Below are positions 27,664-37,235 of a stretch of DNA of 48,554 nucleotides, in pieces; position 1 is the stretch's first letter; each line of letters begins with the position of its first letter. Source of the stretch: Actinomycetota bacterium (GTDB lineage: Bacteria > Actinomycetota > Thermoleophilia > RBG-16-64-13); contig JAAYCW010000034.1 in the NCBI GenBank assembly GCA_012729575.1, positions 1-48,554 of the forward strand, read 5' to 3'. The notes under the pieces were generated by a model. It did no database searches, had not been told where the DNA came from, and saw nothing but the letters and a program-made list of their open reading frames with translations. The position numbers were made by a program, and so were the translations under genes.

Positions 27664-28623
27664 GTGGAACTAGATGACGTCAAGAAAGTAGCGATCTATG
27701 GTGCGGGCACCATGGGGCCCGGCTTGGCCCAAGTGTTTGCCTCTGCCGGATATGACGTGACCATGTATTCGCGCAAGCAGGAGACTCTTGAGAAGGCCAT
27801 GAGGGTCACGAAGGCAAATCTGGACACTTTTGTCGAACAAGGGTTGACCTCCAAAGATGCAGTTCCCACTATCCTCGCGCGCATCAAGACTACCCAGTCG
27901 GTCGAAGAAGCGGCGGTAGACGCCGACTTCGTCATCGAGACCATCGCAGAGAAGTTGGATGCCAAGAACGCGCTGTACGTAGAACTCGATCGCCTCCTAC
28001 CCGAAGAGACCATCATCACCAGTAACACCTCTTACCTCAACATCTATGAAGTGATGCCGGCGGCAAGGCTTCCGTATACGGTTATCGCCCACTGGTTCGC
28101 CCCCCCGCACATCGTCCCGTTGGTCGAGGTGGTCAAGGGCCCGGAGACCGCTCAGAAGACCGTAGATCTGATCGTGGAACTCCTCAAGACAGTGGAAAGA
28201 GTGCCTACCGTACTAGAGAAGTTCGTGCCCGGGTTCTGCATAAATCGTTTCCTGCGGATCATCGGTCGCGAGATCTTCTTCCTGCTAGATAACGGCTATA
28301 TGACCGCTGAGCAGCTCGACCTGGCCGTCAAGGCCAGCATCATCCCTCGGGCGATGGTCCTGGGCTTCGTCCAACGGTATGACTTCACCGGCATCGATCT
28401 GAGCTATGGCAACCTGCAGAACCCCAACTTCATCGAGCCGCCCATCGACAACAATCCCCGCAGCCTTGCGGAACTGATGGAGAAGGGTGAACTTGGAGTC
28501 AAGAGCGGCAAGGGCTTCTTCGACTACAGTGACCGGCCCCTGGAGCAGGTCTTGAAGGAACGCGATGCCGCTCTCATCAGAGTGTTCGAGGACGTCAAGG
28601 ACCTCATCTACAAGCGCATATAG
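27664..28623 (+). CDS. 3-hydroxyacyl-CoA dehydrogenase-family NAD-dependent dehydrogenase
   Basis: VAIYGAGTMGPGLAQVFASAGYDVTMYSR Rossmann motif; ITSNTSYLNIYEVM; AHWFAPPHIVPLVEVVKG (His/Glu dyad spacing retained); GKGFFDYS. Confidence 0.9.
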   Translation: MELDDVKKVAIYGAGTMGPGLAQVFASAGYDVTMYSRKQETLEKAMRVTKANLDTFVEQGLTSKDAVPTILARIKTTQSVEEAAVDADFVIETIAEKLDAKNALYVELDRLLPEETIITSNTSYLNIYEVMPAARLPYTVIAHWFAPPHIVPLVEVVKGPETAQKTVDLIVELLKTVERVPTVLEKFVPGFCINRFLRIIGREIFFLLDNGYMTAEQLDLAVKASIIPRAMVLGFVQRYDFTGIDLSYGNLQNPNFIEPPIDNNPRSLAELMEKGELGVKSGKGFFDYSDRPLEQVLKERDAALIRVFEDVKDLIYKRI

Positions 28624-28651
28624 TGGGTAGAGACAGAACAGGAGCAAGATC

Positions 28652-29506
28652 ATGAAGCTACCAGCCGGCAAGGTGATCGTGACGGCGGCGCTCGACGGAG
28701 CGATGGTCACGAAAGAGATGAATCCCAACGTGCCGGAGCAGCCGGACGAACTCGCCCAGGCGGCGCTCGACTGCTACAACGCGGGGGCTGCCATCGTACA
28801 TATCCACGCGCGTGACGAGCAGGGCAAGCCGACCGGGACCAAGGAGAAGTTCGAAGAGATCCTGGCTGCTGTTCGTGGCAAGTGCAAAGACATCATCATC
28901 CAGTTCTCAACGGGCGGCGGAGCCAATCTCACCATCGAGGAGCGGGTCCGGTGCTTGGACGCCCTCCCCGAATCCGCCTCTTTGAACATGGGCACCCTTA
29001 TGCGCCAGACCGGGCCCTACGCCGGCCAGCCTTTTGCAAACCTGACCAAGGACATTGAAGCCTGGGCAACCAAGATGAGGGAACTCGGCATCAAGCCTGA
29101 GATGGAGTGCTACTCACAGAGCATGTACCGGGATGTCAACAACCTGATCAAGAAGAATCTGATCAATCCTCCGTACTACGTCAACATCGTACTGGGGATG
29201 CAGTACCAGGGCGCTATGGAGGCTACACCCGAAGCGCTGAACTCCATGATCGAGTTTCTTCCGCAGGAGTGCTACTTCAACTGTTGCGCTACTGCTGCCG
29301 CACAGTTGCCCATCACGACAATGTCGATGATCAGGGGCGGCGCGATCCGCGTCGGGCTGGAGGACAACATCTATTACTCTCGAGGCGTCTTGGCCGAGAG
29401 CAACGCACAGTTGGTGGAGCGTTCGGTGCGCATCGCCCGCGAACTCAATATCGAGCCGGTCTCTCCCGACGAAGCCCGGGAGATCCTGGGCATAGACAAA
29501 CGCTGA
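28652..29506 (+). CDS. Beta-keto acid cleavage enzyme (BKACE/DUF849 family)
   Basis: KVIVTAALDGAMVTKEMNPNVPEQPDELAQAALDCYNAGAAIVHIHARDEQGKPT; IRGGAIRVGLEDNIYYSRGVLAESNAQLVER. Confidence 0.93.
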   Translation: MKLPAGKVIVTAALDGAMVTKEMNPNVPEQPDELAQAALDCYNAGAAIVHIHARDEQGKPTGTKEKFEEILAAVRGKCKDIIIQFSTGGGANLTIEERVRCLDALPESASLNMGTLMRQTGPYAGQPFANLTKDIEAWATKMRELGIKPEMECYSQSMYRDVNNLIKKNLINPPYYVNIVLGMQYQGAMEATPEALNSMIEFLPQECYFNCCATAAAQLPITTMSMIRGGAIRVGLEDNIYYSRGVLAESNAQLVERSVRIARELNIEPVSPDEAREILGIDKR

Positions 29507-29570
29507 GACCCCGGCTCACACACGCAGGCCGATGGGGAGCTTTGGACCGCGAAAGGATGGTGGCTGGATC

Positions 29571-30344
29571 ATGGATGACCTGTTCTCCCTGAAGGGTAAG
29601 AACACCGTGGTGGTGGGCGGAGCCGGTGGCATCGGCCGGGGCCTCGCGAAGGGGTTCGTACAGTATGGGGCCCAGGTGGCCATCGCCGATATCAACGAAG
29701 CTTCGCTGGAGACAGCTGCGCAGGAGATCGAGGAGGCCACCGGCCAGAAGGTCTTGACCTATACGGTCGACACCGGAGAAGAGGGCAACGTGCAGGACCT
29801 GGTGGCGAGGGCTGTCGCCGACTTGGGCCGCGTTCACGTGCTCGTCAACGCGCAGGGTTTCAACACCAAGGCCCCGGCGACGGAGTTCCCGCTGGCCGAC
29901 TGGGACAAGTTGTTCAATGTGAACGTCCGTGGCGTCATGCTTTGCTGCAAGCATTTCGCGGCGCACATGGCCGAGCAGGGGGGCGGTAAGATCATCAACC
30001 TGTCCTCCATCCGAGGCGCACGTGCAGCTCTGGGCGGCAATCTGGCATATTGCGCCAGCAAGGGTGCCGTGAACATGATCACGAAGCAGCTGGCGGTTGA
30101 ACTGGCTTCCCGGAAAGTCTTGGTCAACGCCATCGCTCCGATCATCACTATCACCCCCATGACTGAGGAGCGGGTTAGGCGGGAGGCCGACCGGTATGAG
30201 AAGATGTTGGTCAACGTTCCCATGGGACGCATGGGTACCGTGGCCGATCTCGTGGGGCCGGCAGTTTTTCTGGCCTCACCGGCTGCCGACTTCGTGACCG
30301 GGACGATTCTCTACCCCGACGGCGGTACCATGTCATTCGTGTAG
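29571..30344 (+). CDS. SDR-family oxidoreductase
   Basis: LKGKNTVVVGGAGGIGRGLAKGFVQYGAQVAIADIN; YCASKGAVNMITKQLAVELA. ATG 29571 downstream of the ORF-track start. Confidence 0.92.
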   Translation: MDDLFSLKGKNTVVVGGAGGIGRGLAKGFVQYGAQVAIADINEASLETAAQEIEEATGQKVLTYTVDTGEEGNVQDLVARAVADLGRVHVLVNAQGFNTKAPATEFPLADWDKLFNVNVRGVMLCCKHFAAHMAEQGGGKIINLSSIRGARAALGGNLAYCASKGAVNMITKQLAVELASRKVLVNAIAPIITITPMTEERVRREADRYEKMLVNVPMGRMGTVADLVGPAVFLASPAADFVTGTILYPDGGTMSFV

Positions 30345-30375
30345 TTGCGGAACGCCCCCGGGGGTGGGGTTGATT

Positions 30376-31194
30376 ATGGCTGAACCAGCGGAGACGAAGG
30401 AAGGCGTGAAGTCCGCGAACGGTGGAGACGGCGCATTCATGGTGCGGGCGCTGGCGAAGGGCCTCACCATCCTGGGTCTCTTCGATGCCGAGAATCGCGA
30501 ATGGACGCTGGACGAGATCGCCAAGGCAACGGGTCTCCCCAGAATGACCGCCTACCGGATGATCCGGACCATGGAATCCGCACGGTATCTAGTGCGGGAT
30601 CCGGTCACCAATCGCTATCATTTGGGACCCGCTCTGCTTGCGACTATGTATCTGTCCGGGGGCTACTCCGAGCTCGCCGGGATAGTCCGCCCCTATCTGG
30701 TGGATCTTGCCGACACCACCGGAGAGGCCGCGACCTTGGCCATAGAGTACGATGGGGTGGCGGTAAGCGTAGACATGGTGGACACCCCTCGTCCTCTCAG
30801 GCGGGAAGTGGCTCTTGGCCGTATCATCGGTGACACCGCCAGCGCGAACGGCAAGATTTTTGCCGCCTTCAAGACCGGTGAGGAGAGGGAAGAGATCCTT
30901 TCCGCACCCCATCCGCAACTCACAGAACACACCATAACCGACCCAAAGGCGCTCGCGGAAGAGTTGGACCGCGTGGTGCGCGATGAAGTGGCTTTCGATA
31001 TCGAGGAGCGAAACATCGGCACGTGTGCCGTAGCGGCTCCGGTGCGCGATCAGGTGGGCAAGGTCATAGCCGCGCTTTGTGTGATCGTGCCCACCGGGCG
31101 TTTCGGCTCTGAGGAGAGAGTGGCGTATGCGGAGGCCGTCAAGGCTTCAGCCGCCTCTCTCTCCGCGTTTCTGGGGTATTCCAAGCGGGACTGA
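30376..31194 (+). CDS. IclR-family transcriptional regulator
   Basis: [53 protein letters not shown] wHTH plus IclR effector domain. Confidence 0.92.
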   Translation: MAEPAETKEGVKSANGGDGAFMVRALAKGLTILGLFDAENREWTLDEIAKATGLPRMTAYRMIRTMESARYLVRDPVTNRYHLGPALLATMYLSGGYSELAGIVRPYLVDLADTTGEAATLAIEYDGVAVSVDMVDTPRPLRREVALGRIIGDTASANGKIFAAFKTGEEREEILSAPHPQLTEHTITDPKALAEELDRVVRDEVAFDIEERNIGTCAVAAPVRDQVGKVIAALCVIVPTGRFGSEERVAYAEAVKASAASLSAFLGYSKRD

Positions 31195-31271
31195 CGGCCT
31201 TGTGCCCGTAGGCCCCGGAGACCCCTCGGCCCTCGCATCTGTCCCGCAGCTCGTTAGAACAGGAGAACGTG

Positions 31272-32387
31272 ATGATCGTCGGTGTGCCGAGGGAGATCAA
31301 GACCCACGAGTATCGGGTGGCCATCGTGCCGGCCGGCGTGCAGAGCCTGGTGGCCGATGGACACACCGTGCTGGTGGAGCGGTCCGCCGGCGAAGGGTCG
31401 GGCATCTCCGACGCGGAATTCACGAAGGCCGGTGCCCAGATACGGCCGGGGGCGGAGGACCTTTTCGCTGAAGCGGATATGATCGTCAAAGTGAAGGAGC
31501 CTTTGGAGCAGGAGTATCCACTCCTTCGTGAGGGCCAGATACTCTTCACCTACCTGCATCTTGCTCCCAACCAGGCTCTTACGGCTGCGCTTCTCGAACA
31601 GGGGATCGTCGGCATAGCATATGAGACGGTGCAGGTCGAGAACGGGTCGCTTCCGCTGCTCATCCCTATGAGTGAAGTGGCCGGCAGGTTGTCCATACAG
31701 GTGGGAGCTCACTACCTGGAGAAGGCGAACGGCGGCTCGGGGGTGCTTCTTGCCGGTGTCCCGGGTACTCCGTCGGCTCAGGTGACCATTCTGGGGGGAG
31801 GCGTCGTGGGTACCAACGCTGCCAAGATCGCTCTTGGCATGGGCGCCAACGTCACCATTCTCGACGTGAATATGGATCGGCTCCGTTACTTGGCCGACTT
31901 CCTACCGGGCCGGCTCACCGTGCTCGCCTCCAACGATTACAACGTGAAGCGGGCGGTAATTGAGGCCGACCTGGTGGTGGGTGCTCTTCTTGTCGCGGGA
32001 ACGAAGACGAAGAAGGTCGTGACCCGGGAAATGATGGCCAACATGCGGGACGGCTCCGTGGTTATGGATGTCGCCATCGATCAGGGCGGCTGTGTGGAGG
32101 GGGCGGTTCCAACCACCCTAGACGACCCGGTTTACAGCCTTGAAGGAGTGAACTTGTGCTGTGTGTCCAATTTGCCCGCGACTGTTTCGCGCACCTCCAC
32201 CTTTGCTCTTACCAACGCCACCTTCCCCTATGTCTCCAGGTTGGCCAACCTGGGCTATAAGGAAGCCATGGCGTCCGATCCGGCTCTGTTTAAGGGGCTG
32301 AATGTCTACCGGGGAAAGCTGGTCTGCCGGGCGGTGGCTGAGGGAGTGGGGATAGCCTACACGACCTGCACCGTCGCCGACCTCTAG
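31272..32387 (+). CDS. ald: Alanine dehydrogenase
   Basis: [80 protein letters not shown]. Confidence 0.92.
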   Translation: MIVGVPREIKTHEYRVAIVPAGVQSLVADGHTVLVERSAGEGSGISDAEFTKAGAQIRPGAEDLFAEADMIVKVKEPLEQEYPLLREGQILFTYLHLAPNQALTAALLEQGIVGIAYETVQVENGSLPLLIPMSEVAGRLSIQVGAHYLEKANGGSGVLLAGVPGTPSAQVTILGGGVVGTNAAKIALGMGANVTILDVNMDRLRYLADFLPGRLTVLASNDYNVKRAVIEADLVVGALLVAGTKTKKVVTREMMANMRDGSVVMDVAIDQGGCVEGAVPTTLDDPVYSLEGVNLCCVSNLPATVSRTSTFALTNATFPYVSRLANLGYKEAMASDPALFKGLNVYRGKLVCRAVAEGVGIAYTTCTVADL

Positions 32388-32439
32388 GGCCCCCATGGGT
32401 GCGGGCCGCTACCGGCGAAGGACGGAAAGGGACGCTTGA

Positions 32440-33366
32440 GTGTCGATCAAGTACAGGATCTTTCTCCACAGCTACCTTGGCTTCAATAGCAATTCCACCC
32501 TTTTCTACGGGGAGCGGGATGCCATTCTGATCGACACATCCCAGCTGCTGAGCGATGCCCACAGGATGGTCGCCGAGATGATCCCGCTGAGGAAGAACCT
32601 GACACACATATATGTGTCGCACTTCCACCCTGACCACCACTTCGGACTCGCGGTTCTCACTGCGGCTTTTCCGCGGGCGAAGGTCGTGGCTCTGCCGAGT
32701 GTGGTCAAAGACGTGGTCTTCACCTCCAGTGACAAGGTGGACATGTGGGCCATCGATCGCTTCGGTCCTGATATACCGGATAGGACCACTATCCCCAGGC
32801 CAATGCAGGAGCCCCGTCTTGAGCTGGAGGGACACGAGTTGCTGTTCTCCGACGGATGGGAAGGCGACAGCGTGAACAACTCCGTCGTCTGGGTGCCCTC
32901 GATCGGTGTCGTTTGTGCAACCGATGTGGCTTTTCACGACTGCAACTTGTGGCCTATCGAGAGCAACGTTGAGCGGCGGATCAGATGGCGCAAGGACATT
33001 AGGAGACTCATGGACTTCGATCCGCGCATCGTCATCCCCGGCCATCATGACGAGGCGAAGCTGGCGGTGCTCGAGGAGGTGCAAGAAGACCCCTCCCGCT
33101 CCTACACAGACTGTGTTGATTGGTCGGTCGAGTATCTCGACGTTTATGAGGATGCTTACAACCACGCGAAAGACGGTGCCGATCTGGTCGATCGGATGAA
33201 CAAGTACTACGGTGACGTCAAGGCGGAGGACTTCGCTCTCCACTGGCAGGCGAGGCTCTTGTTCCCACGTAGTTGCCCGGATTGGTTCACCCCTTTGCCG
33301 GGCGAGCCCGGTAGAATCTTCCTAAACCCAGCCGGCGGATACGACGGTGATCCGCCCAGAGAATAG
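32440..33366 (+). CDS. MBL-fold metallo-hydrolase
   Basis: YVSHFHPDHHFGL (HxHxDH motif); VIPGHHDEAKLAV. Confidence 0.85.
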   Translation: MSIKYRIFLHSYLGFNSNSTLFYGERDAILIDTSQLLSDAHRMVAEMIPLRKNLTHIYVSHFHPDHHFGLAVLTAAFPRAKVVALPSVVKDVVFTSSDKVDMWAIDRFGPDIPDRTTIPRPMQEPRLELEGHELLFSDGWEGDSVNNSVVWVPSIGVVCATDVAFHDCNLWPIESNVERRIRWRKDIRRLMDFDPRIVIPGHHDEAKLAVLEEVQEDPSRSYTDCVDWSVEYLDVYEDAYNHAKDGADLVDRMNKYYGDVKAEDFALHWQARLLFPRSCPDWFTPLPGEPGRIFLNPAGGYDGDPPRE

Positions 33367-33377
33367 GGGGCTTGAAC

Positions 33378-34193
33378 ATGCAGCTCGAAGGCAAGGTAGC
33401 GCTTATCACAGGTGGTGGGACGGGCATCGGTGCCGCGGTCACCGAACGGTTCGTGGCCGAAGGTGCGAAGGTGTGCATCACCGGCCGGCGGCGGGAGAAG
33501 CTGGAGGAGGTCCAGAAGTCACTGCCGGCCGGTAGCGTGAGCTTGTTTGCCGGAGATGTCTCCGGAGAGGGGAACGCGCCGCGGATGGTAGATACCGCTC
33601 TCAAGTTCACAGGGAAGCTGGACATTCTGGTCAACAACGCAGCAATCGAGATCAACAAACCCGTTGTCGACATGGATCCGGCCGACTGGCGTCAGATGCT
33701 CGAGGTGAATCTGACCGGACCTTTCCTGATGATGCAGGCGGTCATCCCCCGAATGATTGAAGGAGGCGGTGGGTCGATAATTAACGTGTCCTCCCTGGCA
33801 GGGGTAGTAGCAGTGCCCGGCGGGCCGGCCTACTGTACGACCAAAGCCGGTCTGATCCACTTCAGCAAGCAGGTAGCGCTGGACTACGGCAAGCAGAACG
33901 TCCGCTGCAACGCGGTGTGTCCGGGTCCCGTGCGCACGAGCATGCTCGAGTCGAACTTCAAGCCGATGGCCGAGGTGCTTCGGACCGACATGGACGGCGT
34001 CTTCGAGAAGATGGGCACCCATGTACCCATCGGATATGCCGCTAGGCCTGCCGATGTGACCGGCTTGTTTGTGTTCCTGGCGAGCGACGATTCGAAGTTC
34101 ATGACGGGCTCGACCCTTCTCATCGACGGCGGTGTTCACTTTGTCGATTCGTTCGCGGCCGCCATCGGTCAGTACGGTGCCAGTTGGGCGTAG
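33378..34193 (+). CDS. SDR-family oxidoreductase
   Basis: LEGKVALITGGGTGIGAAVTERFVAEGAKVCITGRR; NNAAIE; YCTTKAGLIHFSKQVALDYG. Confidence 0.92.
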   Translation: MQLEGKVALITGGGTGIGAAVTERFVAEGAKVCITGRRREKLEEVQKSLPAGSVSLFAGDVSGEGNAPRMVDTALKFTGKLDILVNNAAIEINKPVVDMDPADWRQMLEVNLTGPFLMMQAVIPRMIEGGGGSIINVSSLAGVVAVPGGPAYCTTKAGLIHFSKQVALDYGKQNVRCNAVCPGPVRTSMLESNFKPMAEVLRTDMDGVFEKMGTHVPIGYAARPADVTGLFVFLASDDSKFMTGSTLLIDGGVHFVDSFAAAIGQYGASWA

Positions 34194-34264
34194 GCCGCGG
34201 CCGACAGACGGACGACAGCATCGCTTCCGTATCCGCTGTCTCCGGGTGACCGGCAGGTCGGGCT

Positions 34265-36250
34265 CTAGACGCTGAGACGATCCAGCTGGTCTGCGACGTT
34301 GACCAGACCAAGCTCTGTGAGTACCTCTCTTGTGGGGATGCCTGTGCCGGGATCCCAACGCATGAGCCGGTAGTACTCGCCGAGGAGATGCTGCATGGTC
34401 TCTCTTGATACGACTGTTCCCTCGTGGGGGCCGCCCGCTACCGGCTCCTCGTAGAAGCGGTCTGGTATGTCGTCGTGCTCCCTTCGGACTCCCGCTCGTA
34501 CCAGAAACGCTCTCATCAAGTTGCACACGCGCTCTCCCTCTCGGACAAGCTGGTCGGCCGAGACCGGCTCGCCTCGATACGCCGAGAGGAGCTTCGCGTA
34601 GTGCGTGGGGCCGAGGGCGCAGAAGTAATTGGCTGAGTAGAGACAGAGGCCCAGCGAGTCGAAGAGGGGGGTCAGCTTGGACTGCCAGGCCGCGGTGGCC
34701 GCCTTGCCCTTAGGGTTGAGGGGATGGAGGCTCTCTGGGTCCAGGGGATCGCCGAATATCTGTCGCTTGGCGTCCTCGGTCATGTCGAGGGAATCCACGA
34801 AGTACTGCATGCGCTCCTCATCCTCCGCCTCTTTGGGACCGGTGGCTCTGTACACTTCCTCGAGCGCGAATCCCCGGGTGGTCAGAGCGTCGTCTCCACC
34901 CCGCGGGTTGATCATCAGGCCGAGGGTATCTTTGAGATTCCCCCCACGGGGCTCAACGGCCATGAGCTCCACACCTTTGGTGGTCATCGAGTACTTCTTG
35001 GCGCCTTGGCCGATCTCACGCGCGAGGTACACGCCGCCCTCGGCGAGGACGTCACCAAGACCTTCGCGGTGGGCTATCTTCCGGATCAGCTCAAGCGTCG
35101 TCGCTTCGTTTCCCCACGACAGGTCCAACCCGTCGCACTGTTCTCGGGTGAGCAGCCCTCTCTCGTAGAGCTCCATAGCGAAGGGGATGGGTATCCCGGG
35201 TGCGTCGAGCCCATATCTCTGGCAGAGTTCGTGGCATTTGAACATGGCCGGGTAGCTTCTGAGTTGGCAGGCCGTACCCCAGGTCGGGATGTAGCAGTAG
35301 CCGCCCACCTTGGTCCCCGCATAGGGGCCGTCCTTGATATCCGCGGCGACTTGGCAGCCGAAGTACTTCTCGAGCACGCAGTGGTAGCCGAAATGATCGC
35401 CCAAGACGAGATGCTGCTGTGCCGTCTCACGGGTCCTAAGGATGTCGCTACCCTCAGGGAGGATCGTGGACTGGTAGTTCTTACTCTGGAACATCCCGCA
35501 GCTCGCCATCCGCTGAAAGTCCTCGTAATAGACCCCGATCGGTCTCTCGTCGTGAGGATCTCCGGCCGCCCGGTCGACGATGCGCTGCGTCGATTCTTTA
35601 ACAGCACTTCGGAAGGCATCTGGATCCGCTACCCGTACCTCGCCGGTCCCTCTGACGACTATCGCCTTCAACCGCTTGGCTCCCATGACGCACCCGGCGT
35701 TACTCCGGCTGGGAGAGTGATTGTAGTCGGCGACCGGACAGGCGTACTTGACCAGGTTCTCGCCGGCTTGACCGATGGCCAGCACGCTGATGTCATCACC
35801 CAGTTCGCTCTTGAGAGCGTCCTCAGTCTCCCAGGCATCTTTGCCCCACAGGTGCGAAGCATCCTGGAGTTCCACACGGTCGTCGTCTATCAGAACATAC
35901 GATGGGGTCTTTGCCGATCCAGTCACGCGAAGAGCCAGATACCCAGCCTTGCGCAAGCGGGGTCCCCACGAGCCTCCGAAGTTCCCTACGCCCATGAGTC
36001 CGTTCAACGGCGACACCGTGGCCACGGAAGTGCGCCCGTTCGTGGGGGCCGAGGTGCCGGAGAGGGGCCCCGCTGCCACCACGAGGATATTGTCGGGGCC
36101 CAGCGCATCCGTCCCCGGATCGACCGCATCGTAGACATACTTGACTGCCAGGCCGAGGCCGCCGAGGTAGTCGCGGAGGAGTTCCTCTTCTATGTCTACG
36201 ATGCTGGTCTCAGCTTCGCTGAGTCTTACGTCGATCAGTCGGTCTCTCAT
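34265..36250 (-). CDS. Aldehyde:ferredoxin oxidoreductase (AOR) family protein
   Basis: LLRDYLGGLGLAVKYVYD...GTSAPTNGRTSVATVSPLNGLMGVGNFGGSWGPRLRKAGY; GVELMAVEPRGGNLKDTLGLMINPRGGD. ATG 36250 with upstream GGAGGACT. Confidence 0.88.
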   Translation of the reverse strand: MRDRLIDVRLSEAETSIVDIEEELLRDYLGGLGLAVKYVYDAVDPGTDALGPDNILVVAAGPLSGTSAPTNGRTSVATVSPLNGLMGVGNFGGSWGPRLRKAGYLALRVTGSAKTPSYVLIDDDRVELQDASHLWGKDAWETEDALKSELGDDISVLAIGQAGENLVKYACPVADYNHSPSRSNAGCVMGAKRLKAIVVRGTGEVRVADPDAFRSAVKESTQRIVDRAAGDPHDERPIGVYYEDFQRMASCGMFQSKNYQSTILPEGSDILRTRETAQQHLVLGDHFGYHCVLEKYFGCQVAADIKDGPYAGTKVGGYCYIPTWGTACQLRSYPAMFKCHELCQRYGLDAPGIPIPFAMELYERGLLTREQCDGLDLSWGNEATTLELIRKIAHREGLGDVLAEGGVYLAREIGQGAKKYSMTTKGVELMAVEPRGGNLKDTLGLMINPRGGDDALTTRGFALEEVYRATGPKEAEDEERMQYFVDSLDMTEDAKRQIFGDPLDPESLHPLNPKGKAATAAWQSKLTPLFDSLGLCLYSANYFCALGPTHYAKLLSAYRGEPVSADQLVREGERVCNLMRAFLVRAGVRREHDDIPDRFYEEPVAGGPHEGTVVSRETMQHLLGEYYRLMRWDPGTGIPTREVLTELGLVNVADQLDRLSV

Positions 36251-36334
36251 GAGTCCTCCCGGCGGCCTTTCCACTAGTTGTCACCCTTGCCGTGCGTCGG
36301 CTCTTCGACCAGACATTACCAGACTGTGCTGAAA

Positions 36335-36373
36335 GAACGGACCCCCGCCGAGTGTCGGCGCGGGGGTCCGTTC
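36335..36373 (-). terminator. Terminator-like hairpin between the AOR gene and the small Fe-S subunit gene
   Basis: gaacggacccccgc ... gcgggggtccgttc perfect 14-bp inverted repeat. Confidence 0.7.
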
Positions 36374-36416
36374 GTCTGCCCTAGGGCAATGAGCCGCACG
36401 TTCTCCGTGTGGCTCT

Positions 36417-37235
36417 CTATTTGGTGAGTGCGATATCTCCCAGGTTCACGTCCTTCTCGGTGTTGATCTCCTCGAGCGTCTTCGGCGCGAATCCATCGGC
36501 CGAGATCTCCAGCTTGTACGTATCTCCCTCGGCCAACCCCTCGAACCAGAAGTCCCCGAAACCGTCGGTGGTGACGCTCCAATTGCCGCCGTTGCCGTCG
36601 GTCAGAGCACAGGCCGCGCCTTCGACGATCTCCTTGGTGATGGGATCGTACACAGTACCGCCGATGAACTTCTTCGGGATGTTGAGGTAGTACACCCGCG
36701 GCTTGGCACCCAGTTCCGGCTTCAGGACTTCTGCCTCGGCGATCTCGGCGGCGAAATCGCCCTCTTCGCCGAACTTCAGGGCCTCGGTGGGGCAGGCGTC
36801 CACACACCGGGGGACCGTCCATTCGCCGCCATCGAGGAGGTGAGCGCACCCGGTGCACTTCTGCGCCAGGTTGAGATCGTCATTGAAGTAGATGGCGCCA
36901 TAGGGGCAGACGTCGACGCAAAGCCGGCACCCGGTGCACTTCAGCGAATCGATGATGACGAGTCCATCTTCCCGCTTGTAGATGGCTCCCTCGATCGGGC
37001 AGGGGGGAATGCACGGAGCTTCGTCGCAGTGCATGCATGGATTGGCGATGTAGTGCATCTTGACTTTGGGCACGGTGCCGCGAATGTGCTCGTCGAGCCT
37101 CATCCAGAACTGACCGGTGTCAGGCTGGGGCTTCGCGATCGGGGACCAATCGTTGCCGACGTGCTCGTCTTTGCAGACGAACTGGCAGGCGTAGCAACCC
37201 ACGCACAGGTTGACGTCCATAACGAAGACCTTCAT
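36417..37235 (-). CDS. 4Fe-4S small subunit with C-terminal transthyretin/Cna-B-like domain (transhydroxylase AthS-like)
   Basis: CVGCYACQFVCKDEHVGNDW; CMHCDEAPCIPPCPIEGAIYKREDGLVIIDSLKCTGCRLCVDVCPYGAIYF; C-terminal GAACALTDGNGGNWSVTTDGFGDFWFEGLAEGDTYKLEISADGFAP. Confidence 0.88.
   Translation of the reverse strand: MKVFVMDVNLCVGCYACQFVCKDEHVGNDWSPIAKPQPDTGQFWMRLDEHIRGTVPKVKMHYIANPCMHCDEAPCIPPCPIEGAIYKREDGLVIIDSLKCTGCRLCVDVCPYGAIYFNDDLNLAQKCTGCAHLLDGGEWTVPRCVDACPTEALKFGEEGDFAAEIAEAEVLKPELGAKPRVYYLNIPKKFIGGTVYDPITKEIVEGAACALTDGNGGNWSVTTDGFGDFWFEGLAEGDTYKLEISADGFAPKTLEEINTEKDVNLGDIALTK

Noticed and set aside
34724-36277. 517-aa plus-strand ORF opposite the AOR gene
   Set aside because: The minus strand encodes a recognisable AOR protein. 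This ORF has no family features and is a GC-driven shadow frame.
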